64,000 nt of DNA from Bog-473 sp963824195 (GCA_963824195.1 CAWGOJ010000021.1:62001-126000); one strand, 5' to 3'. Counted from the first letter of the stretch, positions 1-8,522 are shown. The notes: generated by a model from the sequence alone, not told the origin. Made by a program: numbers and translations.

Positions 1-1
1 C

Positions 2-406
2 CTGCAGGACCTGTCCCAGGCGCGCGTGCGCTGGGGCCAGGCGGCGGACGGGTTCCTCTCGCTGTTCGGCACGACCGTCGTCCTGCGCGGCATCGCGGAC
101 ACCTCGACCCTGCGTGACATCAGCGCCCTGGCGGGCGACCGCGAGGTGCCGGCGACGACGGTCAGCCGTGCCGTCGACCGGTGGGGTCGCATCCGTCCCT
201 CCACGTCCGTCGGGTCGGCGCGGCAGGCACGACTCCCCGTCGACGCCGTGGCGAGGGGAGCCCCCGGCCGCGCGCTCGTCCTCGGCCCGCACAAGGAGGT
301 GGAGGAGGTCTCGCTGACCCCGTCACACGAAAACTCGCCGTGGCGCGAGCTCACGGCGCCCGTGCACGAGCTGGCCCGCGGGGAGGTGCCGCAGCTGGGC
401 CGTTGA
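2..406 (+). CDS. TraG/VirD4-type coupling protein, C-terminal part (5' end outside window)
   Basis: The reading frame is open from base 2 to the TGA at 404-406, so only about the last 134 residues of the protein are present. The segment LQDLSQARVRWG followed by DGFLSLFGTTVVLRGIAD and DISALAGDREV resembles the C-terminal TraM-recognition part of conjugative coupling proteins (VirD4/TraG/TraD), the hexameric membrane ATPases that hand relaxase-bound DNA to a type IV secretion channel. The Walker motifs would lie to the left and cannot be checked. The gene converges on the relaxase gene; the two stop codons are one base apart, which supports a shared mobile element. The family call is from remembered sequence patterns. 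Confidence 0.7.
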   Translation: MQDLSQARVRWGQAADGFLSLFGTTVVLRGIADTSTLRDISALAGDREVPATTVSRAVDRWGRIRPSTSVGSARQARLPVDAVARGAPGRALVLGPHKEVEEVSLTPSHENSPWRELTAPVHELARGEVPQLGR

Positions 407-407
407 C

Positions 408-1790
408 TCAGCGCCCGAGGCCGAGCTCGACCCCGGCGGGAACGAGCCGCCCGAGCCGGGACCGCACCGCCTCGAGATGCCGCGCCGTGCGGATGTGGTC
501 GGCCAGACGAGCCGCCGGCAGCCATGCCAGGGCCGACGGCGAGCCCGGGGCGCCGAGCGTCTCGGTGGCGCGGTCGAGGCCCCAGCGGCCCCGGTAGGCA
601 TCGAGCACCTCCGCGGCGCCGACCCAGAGCGCGTGGTCGGCCGGATTGAGCGGACGAGGCCCGAGCACGCGCAGGAGGTGGTTCCCCGGAACGACGTCGC
701 GGCGCCGGTGGAGTGGCTCTGCCACGCCGACGGACGCCGCGGGAGCCACCCAGTGGTCGACGAGGTGGCCGAGAGAGGCCGCCTCGATGCCGTGCGGTGC
801 TGCGGCGGCGAACGCGGCCACGACGTCGCGGCGCCGGGCCCCGCCGTGAGGGGTGCGCGAGATGACGGCGGCGAAGTGGTGCTCGTCGAGCAGCGGCGGT
901 CCGGGGGTCGGGCGTCCTGCCGGCAGCCCGAGCTCGAGCGTCCCCCCGACGGCACGGGCCCGCCGCTCCCACTCGTGGACGAGCTCGGCGTAGGACGTCC
1001 CAGGCTCCTTGACCGGACGGGTGGCCGCCCACGCCACGCGGCCAGCCCGCACCGAGTGTGCGCCCACATCGTGCATGCGACGGCGGATGTCGGCGGCGCG
1101 TGAGGAGAACTCGCCCAGGAGCTCGGGCGCCACGCCCACGATCTCGGGCGCCCGGTCTGGCGCTCCCGCCCAGCGCACGCCGAGCGCCGCTGCGAGGCTT
1201 GCTCGCAGATGCGCGCCGTAGACCTCCGACGCCGCCTGGCGGTGGGCGGCGATCCCGCGCCGGTCGCAGGCGCTCCACCGGCCGTCCGCACCATGGACGA
1301 GGTTCGCCACCACGACGTGGCTGTGCAGGTGGGGGTCGCCGTTGCGGTTGACGGCGTGGGTGAATTGCCCGGCGATGATCCCGGTCGTCGGGAGCACAGT
1401 CCGTTCCGGCCCCGACCGCCTGGCCGCGGTGACCCCGTGCTGCTCCAGGTAGCGCAGCGCACCGTCGACTGCGCCGGTGTGGGCGGCGGGGACACGACGC
1501 GCGGTCTCCGCACCCCCGAGCGCGAAGAGCACGCTGGCCGACTTGGGTGCGCTGAACGTCAAGTCGAACGCCGCCACGGAGACGCGGCCCGAGCCCATCG
1601 GCTGCCCGGTCCGCGGGTGCCGGCCCTGGAGCAGCAGTCGGAATGCCCCCGGCGAGAGCGGTCCCTCCAACCCGAGCGCCGCCGCGGCGACGCCGGTCCA
1701 GCGGCCCGGCATCGACACGGGAAGCTCAGGGGCGAGGTCGGACAGGTAGTAGTCCGCCGTGTCCCACCTCACGCCGTGGATCCCGAGCAT
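408..1790 (-). CDS. Short MobF (TrwC-type) conjugative relaxase
   Basis: The 460-residue protein starts at the ATG at 1790 (MLGIHGVRW). Family hallmarks are the N-terminal tyrosine pair Y14-Y15 in TADYYLSD, the segment LTFSAPKSASVLFALG near residues 78-92, and the three-histidine metal site around H154, H156 and H158 (DPHLHSHVVV) with H145 nearby. MobF relaxases nick the transfer origin and stay bound to the 5' end through tyrosine. Most are 900 or more residues long because of a C-terminal RecD-like helicase domain. Here the protein ends about 300 residues after the histidine triad, with no Walker motif visible, so it is a relaxase-only form or a truncated one. It sits tail to tail with a coupling protein, as expected for a conjugation module. 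Confidence 0.85.
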   Translation of the reverse strand: MLGIHGVRWDTADYYLSDLAPELPVSMPGRWTGVAAAALGLEGPLSPGAFRLLLQGRHPRTGQPMGSGRVSVAAFDLTFSAPKSASVLFALGGAETARRVPAAHTGAVDGALRYLEQHGVTAARRSGPERTVLPTTGIIAGQFTHAVNRNGDPHLHSHVVVANLVHGADGRWSACDRRGIAAHRQAASEVYGAHLRASLAAALGVRWAGAPDRAPEIVGVAPELLGEFSSRAADIRRRMHDVGAHSVRAGRVAWAATRPVKEPGTSYAELVHEWERRARAVGGTLELGLPAGRPTPGPPLLDEHHFAAVISRTPHGGARRRDVVAAFAAAAPHGIEAASLGHLVDHWVAPAASVGVAEPLHRRRDVVPGNHLLRVLGPRPLNPADHALWVGAAEVLDAYRGRWGLDRATETLGAPGSPSALAWLPAARLADHIRTARHLEAVRSRLGRLVPAGVELGLGR

Positions 1791-1843
1791 CCGGCTCCTC
1801 TCGTTCCCCCACAACCCTCCGAGGATGAACGGTCGAGCGGGGC

Positions 1844-2251
1844 TCAGGCCTTGCGGCGGAGCTCCACGACGGGAATCACCCGCTCGGTGGCCTTCTCGTA
1901 GTCGCCGAAGCCCGGCATCCGCTCTACCTGTGCGGCGAAGAGGCGGTCCCGCTCGGGACCGGCGACCGGGGTGGCGACGGCGTCGAAGCGCTCGTCGCCG
2001 AACTCGACCTGGACATCGGGATGGGCGAGCAGGTTGTAGTACCAGTCTGGGTTGGTGGGCGCACCCGCCTTGGAGGCGAACACAAACAGACTGCCCTCCT
2101 CGAGCAGGCCGACCAGGGGGTTCACCCGCTTCTCGCCCGTGCGGGCGCCCGTCGTCGTCAGCAGCACCACCGGTGCGCCCTCGAACGGACCCCCAACGGC
2201 GCCGTGGTTGGCGCGGAACTCCTCGATGACGCCCCGGTTGAAGTCGTTCAT
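1844..2251 (-). CDS. F420-dependent (deazaflavin) nitroreductase family protein
   Basis: A 135-residue single-domain protein starting MNDFNRGVIEEFRANHG. The pattern VVLLTTTGARTGEKRVNPL, then DWYYNLLAHPDVQVE, is typical of the Ddn/DUF385 split-barrel family of actinobacteria, which uses reduced coenzyme F420 to reduce nitro compounds, quinones or enones. The TTxGxxTG loop is the F420-phosphate-contacting region and the NPDWYYNL segment lines the cofactor pocket in family members. Length matches the family (120-150 residues). The physiological substrate cannot be read from the sequence. It lies between the relaxase gene and pafBC on the same strand, with no clear operon link. Confidence 0.85.
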   Translation of the reverse strand: MNDFNRGVIEEFRANHGAVGGPFEGAPVVLLTTTGARTGEKRVNPLVGLLEEGSLFVFASKAGAPTNPDWYYNLLAHPDVQVEFGDERFDAVATPVAGPERDRLFAAQVERMPGFGDYEKATERVIPVVELRRKA

Positions 2252-2269
2252 GTCGCTCGTGGCCTGACG

Positions 2270-4243
2270 CTACTTCGAACGGGCGGACGGGCGGTCGGGC
2301 GCCTCGTAGCGGGCCAGCACCCGGCGGGCCGCGCCCGCGGCCAACTCTGTCAGCTCGGGTGGGCTGACCACGCGAACGGTCGGGCCGAGCTGCAGCAGCA
2401 GCCGCTCGAACCAGGCCATGCCCGAGACGTCGAGCACCACGTCGGTCACCGTCCCGTCCTCGTCGTGCGCCACCGCGCGCACGGGGACGGACTCGGGCAC
2501 CCATTGCGCGCCCGGCCCCAGGTGCAGGTGGACCTCCAGTGCGCCCGGGCCGGGCACGAACATCTCCTCCATCGGCCGGGCCCGCACTGCCGCCGGTTCG
2601 GCGGGATGGTCGAGCACGCGGACGGCGCCGATGCGGTCGACCCGGAAGCGCCGCATGTCCCCGGCCCGGTGGCAGTACGCATCGAGATACCAGTGCCCGT
2701 CGGTGGTGACCACCTGCACCGGCTCCACCGTGCGCGTCGTGAGCTCGTCGCGCGAGCCCGAGTGGTAGTCGATCTCCAGGGCCCGGCCCTGGTCGACCGC
2801 CTCACGCACGACGGCCAGGTTCTCCGGTGCGTCGACATCGAGCCCGACCGCCTCCCGGGAGCCCAGCGCCGCATCGAGCTTGGCCAGGGCCCGACGCAAC
2901 GCGTCGTCCTCCGATCCCGGCACGGCGAGGAGCAGCCGCGCCGATGCAGCGACGGCGAACCCTTCGGCCGGCGTGAGGCGGCGGGGGCGCGCGTACTCAG
3001 GCGGGAGGAAGGCCCGGACCGAGTGCTCCGACACCTCTATCTCCATGAGCGTGTCCGGCGTGTAGGGGGGTGTGCCGCAACAGGCCGCCAGTTCCAGCTC
3101 GGCCACCAGTTCCTTCTCGCTCATGCCGAATCGGCGCGCCGCGTCGGCGATGGGAGCCTGCCCGACCTGGGCCAGCCAGCCGACCACGGCCAGCAACCGA
3201 CGCAATCGACGGCTCGTCTCGGCACCCGGAGCGGCCCGTACGGGAGCGGCGGCCCGGTCGCCGTCGTCCTCCGCCGCTGCCGGCGCCCGGACGTGCGCCG
3301 GCAGCGGCGGGGCGGGAACGGTGAGCGCAGTGAGCCAGGCGACCAGCTCCTCCCGGAAGGCCGGCGGCTCGGTCACCGTCGCGTGGTCGAGCAGGCCCAG
3401 CACCCACGAGCGGATGGAGGTGAACGAGGAGACCCCGAGCGCGAGGTCGACCGACCCGTCGTCGAGGCGGCGCACCACCTTGTCCTGCCCCACTTCGTCG
3501 GTCACCCGGCGGGCCTCGAGGGCGTCGACCCGGATGCTCATCTCTATCCGGTGCTCCCCGTCGGCCTCCCACGGCTCGTCGGGCAGGGCCGCCTCGACGT
3601 CCACGTCCTCGGGCACCTCGGCGCTGGCGGCCTCGCCCCGGGAAACCTCGCCCTCTATCCGGTCCACCCGGAACGTGCGCACGGCGCCGCGTTCGAGGTC
3701 CCAGGCCACCAGGTACCAGTGCCCGAAGCGGAACCACAGCCCCACGGGGGCGGCGCGGCGCGCCACGGCCCGGTAGGTGAACCCGGCCGTGGCGCGCGTG
3801 CGCACCGCCTCGAACAGCTCGATGAGCGCCGGCGGCGGCACCATCGACGCGATGGGACGGACGTCGCCGAGGCCCGCAGCACCCAGCTTCAGCAGCGCAT
3901 CCCGCCCACTAGGATCGCCCAGGTGGACGCCGGCGACGGCGAGGTGGAGCGCAACCTGCTCGTCGGGCTCGAGGTCCAGGTCGGGCAGGTAGAACGACTC
4001 ACGGTCGATCAGGTACCCATACTGCTCGTGGCCGGGCAGCCGTTGCGTCAGGACCGGGATGCCCTCGTCGCGCAGCAGCCGCTTGTCCCGCTCGAAGGCC
4101 TGGCGTCGCGCCGAGTGCTCCGTGGGGTACCCGGGAACCTGATGCGCGATCGCGTCGAGCGTCAACGGCTGCGGCGTGTCGAGCAGCACCAGGACGAGGT
4201 CCGTGACGCGTTCGAGCCGGTCGAGCTTCGCGGGCGCCTCCAT
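2270..4243 (-). CDS. pafBC: PafB-PafC fusion, tandem WYL-domain transcriptional regulator
   Basis: A 657-residue protein made of two homologous halves. The first half (PafB-like) has an N-terminal helix-turn-helix (VTDLVLVLLDTPQPLTLDAI) and a WYL domain with GHWYLVAWDLERG and FRVDRI. The second half (PafC-like, from about residue 340, SRRLRRLLAVVGWLAQVG) repeats the plan, with GHWYLDAYCHRAG and RRFRVDRI. In mycobacteria PafB and PafC are separate proteins that form a heterodimer activating LexA-independent DNA-damage genes, with WYL domains sensing single-stranded nucleic acid. A one-chain version occurs in some actinobacteria. There are no proteasome (Pup/PafA) genes next to it, unlike in mycobacteria. 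The start is the ATG at 4243, 29 bases from the divergent ctaG start. Confidence 0.9.
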   Translation of the reverse strand: MEAPAKLDRLERVTDLVLVLLDTPQPLTLDAIAHQVPGYPTEHSARRQAFERDKRLLRDEGIPVLTQRLPGHEQYGYLIDRESFYLPDLDLEPDEQVALHLAVAGVHLGDPSGRDALLKLGAAGLGDVRPIASMVPPPALIELFEAVRTRATAGFTYRAVARRAAPVGLWFRFGHWYLVAWDLERGAVRTFRVDRIEGEVSRGEAASAEVPEDVDVEAALPDEPWEADGEHRIEMSIRVDALEARRVTDEVGQDKVVRRLDDGSVDLALGVSSFTSIRSWVLGLLDHATVTEPPAFREELVAWLTALTVPAPPLPAHVRAPAAAEDDGDRAAAPVRAAPGAETSRRLRRLLAVVGWLAQVGQAPIADAARRFGMSEKELVAELELAACCGTPPYTPDTLMEIEVSEHSVRAFLPPEYARPRRLTPAEGFAVAASARLLLAVPGSEDDALRRALAKLDAALGSREAVGLDVDAPENLAVVREAVDQGRALEIDYHSGSRDELTTRTVEPVQVVTTDGHWYLDAYCHRAGDMRRFRVDRIGAVRVLDHPAEPAAVRARPMEEMFVPGPGALEVHLHLGPGAQWVPESVPVRAVAHDEDGTVTDVVLDVSGMAWFERLLLQLGPTVRVVSPPELTELAAGAARRVLARYEAPDRPSARSK

Positions 4244-4272
4244 CGCCCAGAGCCTACGGCGGCGGCTGCGGC

Positions 4273-5145
4273 GTGACCGCCGCCGCCCACCCCTTCGACT
4301 GGCACCTCCACCTGCTGTGGCTGCTCGCCTTCCCGGCCCTCGTCGCCGTGTACGTGTGGGCGACCCGCCAGGAGGGCTGTGAGGCGAGCGGGCGGCAGAA
4401 AGCCCTGTTCCTCTGCGGCGTCGTCGTCCTCATCGGGGCCGTGACGTGGCCTCTCGGCGACCTGGCCGCCCACTGGCTGCTGATGGCGCTGGTGCTCCAG
4501 CGGCTGCTCCTGACCCTCGCCGTGCCCCCGCTCCTGGTGCTGGGGACGCCGCGGCCGGTTATTGCCCGCCTGACCCGGCCCGCCGCGGTCGACGCCGTGC
4601 TGCGCGTGGCGGTCAGGCCCGTGCCCGCGGTGGCCATCGTCACCGTCGTGGCGGTGGCCACCCTGACGACCGGGGCGGTGAGCCTCGCGGCGCGCTCCGA
4701 CGCGGCCAGGGTGCTCATAGAGCTCGTCGTGCTCGCGTCCGGCTTCGTCCTGTGGGCTCCGGTGCTGACCGAGTTGCCGGGGGCGCCGCGGCTGTCCTCA
4801 CTGGGGCGGGGCGGGTACCTCATCGTTCAGTCGATCGTGCCCAGCTTCTTGTCCATCGTGTGGATCTTCGCCCGCCACTCCCTCTACCCGACCTTCTCCC
4901 ACCCCGGCACCGTCGTGGGCATGTCGCCCCTCCTCGATCAGCAGCTCGCCGGCTTCCTGGCCAAGCTGAGCACGATCGCGGTGCTTTGGACGGTGGCCTT
5001 CGTGATCATGACCCGCGCACAGACCGCCGAGACAACCGGCGAGGACGTCGAGCCGCTGATGTGGTCCGATGTGGAACGCGAGATTGAGCGGGCCGATCGA
5101 CGCCAGCGGCGCCAGGGCTGGCCCGGCCCTCCCGCACCGCGCTGA
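4273..5145 (+). CDS. ctaG: CtaG/Caa3-type cytochrome c oxidase assembly protein
   Basis: The 290-residue polytopic membrane protein starts at the GTG at 4273. FDWHLHLLWLLAFPALVAVYVW at the N-terminus, the WPLGDLAAHWLLMALVLQRL helix pair and the APVLTELPG segment fit the Caa3_CtaG family, which supports copper delivery and maturation of the haem-copper terminal oxidase in actinobacteria and bacilli. About six or seven hydrophobic segments are visible, ending in a charged cytoplasmic tail rich in Arg and Glu. The histidines in HLHLLW and AAHWLLM are candidate metal ligands. It is divergent from pafBC with a 29-base gap, so promoters must overlap. No oxidase subunit genes are adjacent. Confidence 0.85.
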   Translation: MTAAAHPFDWHLHLLWLLAFPALVAVYVWATRQEGCEASGRQKALFLCGVVVLIGAVTWPLGDLAAHWLLMALVLQRLLLTLAVPPLLVLGTPRPVIARLTRPAAVDAVLRVAVRPVPAVAIVTVVAVATLTTGAVSLAARSDAARVLIELVVLASGFVLWAPVLTELPGAPRLSSLGRGGYLIVQSIVPSFLSIVWIFARHSLYPTFSHPGTVVGMSPLLDQQLAGFLAKLSTIAVLWTVAFVIMTRAQTAETTGEDVEPLMWSDVEREIERADRRQRRQGWPGPPAPR

Positions 5146-5175
5146 GCACGATGGTGGCGCTCCGGTCGGGTTCCG

Positions 5176-5856
5176 GTGCACAATGGCCCCCCATGGGTGT
5201 CACGGTCAACTTCCGTGTCCGCGGCCAAGCGGACGGGACGGGACGAGCGACGGCGCCGTCTCGGACAGAACTTCCTCCGGCCTGACGTCGCCGATGCACT
5301 GGTCGCCCAGGCGGCCTTCGACGCCGGTGATCTCGTGGTCGAGATCGGAGCGGGCAGTGGCGCCTGCACGTTCGCGCTGGCACGCCGCGGCGTCCGCGTC
5401 ATCGCCTTGGAAAAAGACCCGCACTGGGCGGATCTCCTACGGCGCGAGGTGGTCCGGCTCGGGGCCGAGGGCATCTCGGTCGTGTGCTGCGACGTCCTGC
5501 GGTACCGCATGCCGCGCCGGCCGTTCCGGGCACTGGGCTCACTCCCCTTCGGCATCACGACCGCGATCCTCCGCCACCTACTCGACGACCCGGGCAGCGG
5601 GCTCCAACGCGCCGATCTGGTCGTCCAGTGGGAGGTGGCCCGCAAGCGGGCGGCCATGCCTCCCACGACGATGCTCTCCACCACGTGGGTGCCCTGGTGG
5701 ACCTTCAAGGTCGGCCGGCGCATTTCCCCCGGTGCCTTCCGGCCCGTGCCGGCGGTCGACGCGGCGGTGCTCCAGGTGACACGCCGGACCCCGCCCCTCC
5801 TGCCCGCCCACATGGCCCCCGCCTACGCCGACTTCGTCCGCGGCCACTGGAAGTAG
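5176..5856 (+). CDS. Erm-type 23S rRNA adenine-N6-methyltransferase
   Basis: Rossmann-fold SAM methyltransferase of the Erm/KsgA family. It shows the RRRLGQNFL entry motif, motif I VVEIGAGSGACTFALA, the acidic EKDPHW after strand 2, CCDVLRY, and a catalytic loop GSLPFGITTAILRHLL, where Erm proteins usually have N-(L/I)-P-(F/Y). Erm enzymes methylate A2058 and give macrolide-lincosamide resistance; KsgA methylates 16S rRNA. The FGITT context and actinobacterial style favour Erm. The listed start is a GTG at 5176 (226 residues); GTG 5197 or 5215 (MSAAKRTGRD) would also work and none has a clear Shine-Dalgarno. The C-terminus (DFVRGHWK) is shorter than in most Erm proteins (about 250-280 residues). 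Resistance function is not proven. Confidence 0.78.
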   Translation: MHNGPPWVSRSTSVSAAKRTGRDERRRRLGQNFLRPDVADALVAQAAFDAGDLVVEIGAGSGACTFALARRGVRVIALEKDPHWADLLRREVVRLGAEGISVVCCDVLRYRMPRRPFRALGSLPFGITTAILRHLLDDPGSGLQRADLVVQWEVARKRAAMPPTTMLSTTWVPWWTFKVGRRISPGAFRPVPAVDAAVLQVTRRTPPLLPAHMAPAYADFVRGHWK

Positions 5857-6098
5857 CGTCTCCAAGTCCGATGAGCAGGCGTGGACCGTGCCCGACGTCC
5901 ACCTCCTGACCAGGGGGGGCACGTCGCTGTCCCTCACGTGACGCCCACCTTCGTCCCCGACGGCCGGGACGGCGTCGGTTCGTGCTCCCGACCGACGATG
6001 TGGCGTCCACGGAGGCGTCCATCAGGCGCCGTGCGGCCACGGCACTGCTGCTCCAAGCCGCCCATGTGATCCACTTCTAAGACGAGGGACCGGCGCCC

Positions 6099-6425
6099 TC
6101 AGGCCAGCGACGCGCCCCTCAGCTCGTCCAGCGAGAGCTCGGCCGTCTGGTTCCCGCCGCACTGCGGGCAGTGCTCGACGTGGCGCCACGAACGGAGCAG
6201 ACGGGTGCCTTCCGGGTTGAGCAGGACCACGAAGGACTCGGAGATCGGGTCGATCTCGAGCCCGTAGTACGCCCGCCAGGCGGTCGTGGCCGCGTGGACG
6301 TCGAGTGCGAGACCCTTCAGGACGCGCCGGAAGCGCATCCGGTCGGTGTCGAAGATCCACGTGCTGTGGCAGGACTCGAGGACGAAAAGAGCGTCATCTG
6401 TGGGGGGGACCACATCGCTGATCAT
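6099..6425 (-). CDS. Conserved hypothetical protein
   Basis: A 108-residue protein starting at the ATG at 6425, preceded by AAGGA seven bases upstream, a convincing ribosome site. The middle (GLEIDPISESFVVLLNPEGTRLLRSWRH) reads like a compact alpha/beta domain, and near the C-terminus there is a single CPQCGG knuckle that could bind metal only with partner residues. No domain is recognised with confidence. The gene stands alone between the Erm-like gene and the carboxylase gene, on the same strand as the latter. A function is not assigned. Confidence 0.6.
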   Translation of the reverse strand: MISDVVPPTDDALFVLESCHSTWIFDTDRMRFRRVLKGLALDVHAATTAWRAYYGLEIDPISESFVVLLNPEGTRLLRSWRHVEHCPQCGGNQTAELSLDELRGASLA

Positions 6426-6510
6426 GCCCGATCCTTTACCGGGTTCGGCGTCGAATGCACCTCAGCCTTGTTACGAATTGGTGACAATCTCTGTTTTCCC
6501 AGGTGAACCC

Positions 6511-7866
6511 CTATTGTGGTCCGGCATCGTGTTTCCGGCCGACGACGAGCTCGCGCTTCGTGCAGAGCTGGCGCAGCACTGCGCACAGCACGATCCGGCT
6601 TTCCGCGGGATCGATCACCTCGTCCACCAGCCCCCGTTCCGAGGCCGGCCACGGGTTGAGATAGGCCTCCTCGTAGGCGAGCTCGCGATCGGCCCGCTCC
6701 CCCGGCTCGAGCCCGCGGTGGAGGATCTGCACCGCGCCGGAGGCCCCCATGACGGCGACCTCGGCCCCCGGCCAGGCGAGGCAGACATCGTTGCCGATCC
6801 CGCGGGAGTCCATGACGATGTACGCGCCGCCGAACGCCTTGCGGAGGATGAGGCACAGGCGCGGCACGCTCGCCTGCGCGTACGCGAAGGCCAGCTCCGC
6901 TCCGTGGCGGATCATGCCGCGCCACTCGAGGTCCTTGCCGGGCAGGAAGCCGGGCGTGTCCACCAGGCTCACGATGGGCAGGTTGAAGGCGTCGCAGAGC
7001 CGCACGAAGCGGGCGGCCTTCTGTGACGCGGCGATGTCGAGGGTGCCCGCCAGGATGCGGGGCTGGTTGGCCACGAAGCCGACCGGCATCCCGCCCATCC
7101 GGGCGAACGCCGTCACGATCTGGCCGGCCCACCGGGGCCAGAGCTCGCGAAACTCACCGTCGTCGCACAGGGAGCGGACCACCTCCCGGGCGTCGTAGGT
7201 GGCCGCCTTGCGGTCGGGGATCACCGTGCGCAGCTCGGGCGTCGGGCGAAGCACCGAGTCGCTGACGGGCGCCAGCGGCGGGACCTCGTCGGTGTTCGAC
7301 GGCAGGTATTCCAGCAGCTCGGCGACGGCGCCGTCCACGTCGTCGGACTCCACCGCGCACAGACCGCTCGACGTGGCGTGGGTGGCGGTTCCACCCAGCT
7401 CGTTGATCCCGATCTCAATCCCGGTGAACTCCGCCACCATCTGCGGGCCCGACACGAAGGCGACCGCTTCGGAGCTCATGACGACGAGATCGGACAGCCC
7501 GAGCAGGAGGGCGGGCCCCGAGACGACGGGACCGGTCGCGGCCGCGATCACCGGCACCTGCCCGCTGCAGCGGGAGATCGCCGCTGCCGCCCGCCCCCAC
7601 CCGTGCAGCGCGGCGACGCCGTCGAGGACGTCGGCCCCGCTCGAGGCGACGAAGAACACGAAGGGGATCCCGAGCTGGCGGGCCTGGTCCGCCGCCTCGG
7701 CCAGCCTCACGCCGTCGGCGTGGGTGATGGCACCGCGCCGCATGGTGCCGAGCGACCGGGCGATGACCGCGTCGCGCCCGCCGATCCGCCCGACCACCGA
7801 CGTGACGGCGCCGACGATCCCCTTGCCGACGTCGGATGGCTCCTCCACTCGGGTCGCCGTCGTCAC
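6511..7866 (-). CDS. Acyl-CoA carboxylase carboxyltransferase (beta) subunit
   Basis: The 451-residue protein (GTG start at 7866) has the two crotonase-like halves of the biotin-dependent carboxyltransferase family. The N-half oxyanion region is GPVVSGPALLLGLSDLVVM. The C-half contains VDTPGFLPGKDLEWRGMIRHGAEL followed by the KAFGGAYIVM loop. Such subunits transfer the carboxyl group from biotin to acetyl-, propionyl- or longer acyl-CoA. Actinobacterial AccD proteins are about 510-550 residues; this one lacks some 50-60 residues at the N-terminus, where family members usually have a helical lead. No biotin carboxylase or biotin carrier gene is adjacent, so the holoenzyme partner must be elsewhere. 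Substrate is not predictable here. Confidence 0.85.
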   Translation of the reverse strand: MTTATRVEEPSDVGKGIVGAVTSVVGRIGGRDAVIARSLGTMRRGAITHADGVRLAEAADQARQLGIPFVFFVASSGADVLDGVAALHGWGRAAAAISRCSGQVPVIAAATGPVVSGPALLLGLSDLVVMSSEAVAFVSGPQMVAEFTGIEIGINELGGTATHATSSGLCAVESDDVDGAVAELLEYLPSNTDEVPPLAPVSDSVLRPTPELRTVIPDRKAATYDAREVVRSLCDDGEFRELWPRWAGQIVTAFARMGGMPVGFVANQPRILAGTLDIAASQKAARFVRLCDAFNLPIVSLVDTPGFLPGKDLEWRGMIRHGAELAFAYAQASVPRLCLILRKAFGGAYIVMDSRGIGNDVCLAWPGAEVAVMGASGAVQILHRGLEPGERADRELAYEEAYLNPWPASERGLVDEVIDPAESRIVLCAVLRQLCTKRELVVGRKHDAGPQ

Positions 7867-7943
7867 CGTGGCCGAATGTAGACCACCCCCCGAGATGGAG
7901 GGGCCGGAGGCGCCGGCCGGACCGAGACGGCCTTAGCGCAGGG

Positions 7944-8426
7944 TCACGCGGACCGCCGCCACGGTCCCGAGCGCCCGCCGGACTTCTCCCACAGCGCCAG
8001 GCGCTCGACCGTCATGGTGCGGTCGGAGGACTTGCACATGTCGTAGACGGTGAGGGCGGCGACGGCACAGGCGGTCATCGCCTCCATTTCGACGCCGGTG
8101 CGGTCCACGGTCTCGACCTGGGCCTCCACCTCGACGTAGTCGTCCCCGATGGAGAAGTTGACACCGATGGAGCCCACCAGGACCGGGTGGCACATGGGGA
8201 TGAGCTCGGCCGTGCGCTTGGCGGCCTGGATCCCCGCGATCCTGGCCGCGGCCAGCACGTCCCCCTTGGTGATGGCGTTGTTGGCCACCTTGGTCGTCGT
8301 CTCGGGCAGCATCGAGACCCGGCAACGAGCCAGGGCCCGGCGGTGCGTGGGCTCACGGGGCGTGACATCGACCATGCGGGCGCCGCCCAGCGGGTCGAGA
8401 TTGGCCAGCATGCGGTCGGACACCAT
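7944..8426 (-). CDS. moaC: Cyclic pyranopterin monophosphate synthase MoaC
   Basis: A 160-residue protein starting at the ATG at 8426 (MVSDRM). It shows the MoaC signatures MVDVTPREPTHRRALA, KGDVLAAARIAGIQAAKRTAELIPMCHPV and TGVEMEAMTACAVAALTVYDMCK. MoaC converts the MoaA product into cyclic pyranopterin monophosphate in molybdenum-cofactor synthesis; the conserved lysines and the aspartate of YDMCK belong to the active site in characterised enzymes. Length is normal. No other moa or moe gene lies nearby. It is divergent from fmdB with about 96 bases between starts, so that interval should hold both promoters. The last residues (GGRSGPWRRSA) are slightly extended and basic. Confidence 0.95.
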   Translation of the reverse strand: MVSDRMLANLDPLGGARMVDVTPREPTHRRALARCRVSMLPETTTKVANNAITKGDVLAAARIAGIQAAKRTAELIPMCHPVLVGSIGVNFSIGDDYVEVEAQVETVDRTGVEMEAMTACAVAALTVYDMCKSSDRTMTVERLALWEKSGGRSGPWRRSA

Positions 8427-8484
8427 GCAGCAGTCTACGACCTGGACGACCGCCGACGCCGCCCGGCCGGTTGGGCGGCTAAAC

Positions 8485-8511
8485 TTGGCAGTCTCAGGCA
8501 GCGAGTGCCAA
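8485..8511 (+). promoter_or_regulatory. Inverted repeat TTGGCA-N15-TGCCAA ahead of fmdB
   Basis: Perfect 6-base arms at 8485-8490 and 8506-8511, followed directly by the GGAGG ribosome site of the fmdB-type gene and its TTG start at 8523. It could be an operator or a small hairpin in the leader. TAAACT at 8480-8485 overlaps the left arm and could be a -10 element. No function is known to me. Confidence 0.3.
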
Positions 8512-8522
8512 CGGAGGATCCA

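Noticed and set aside
2021..4276. Long plus-strand open frame opposite pafBC
   Set aside because: Antisense shadow; product is His/Gly/Arg-rich without motifs while pafBC has clear domains.
5857..6098. Short frames between the Erm-like gene and the next gene
   Set aside because: No ribosome site, no protein-like composition, no recognisable RNA.
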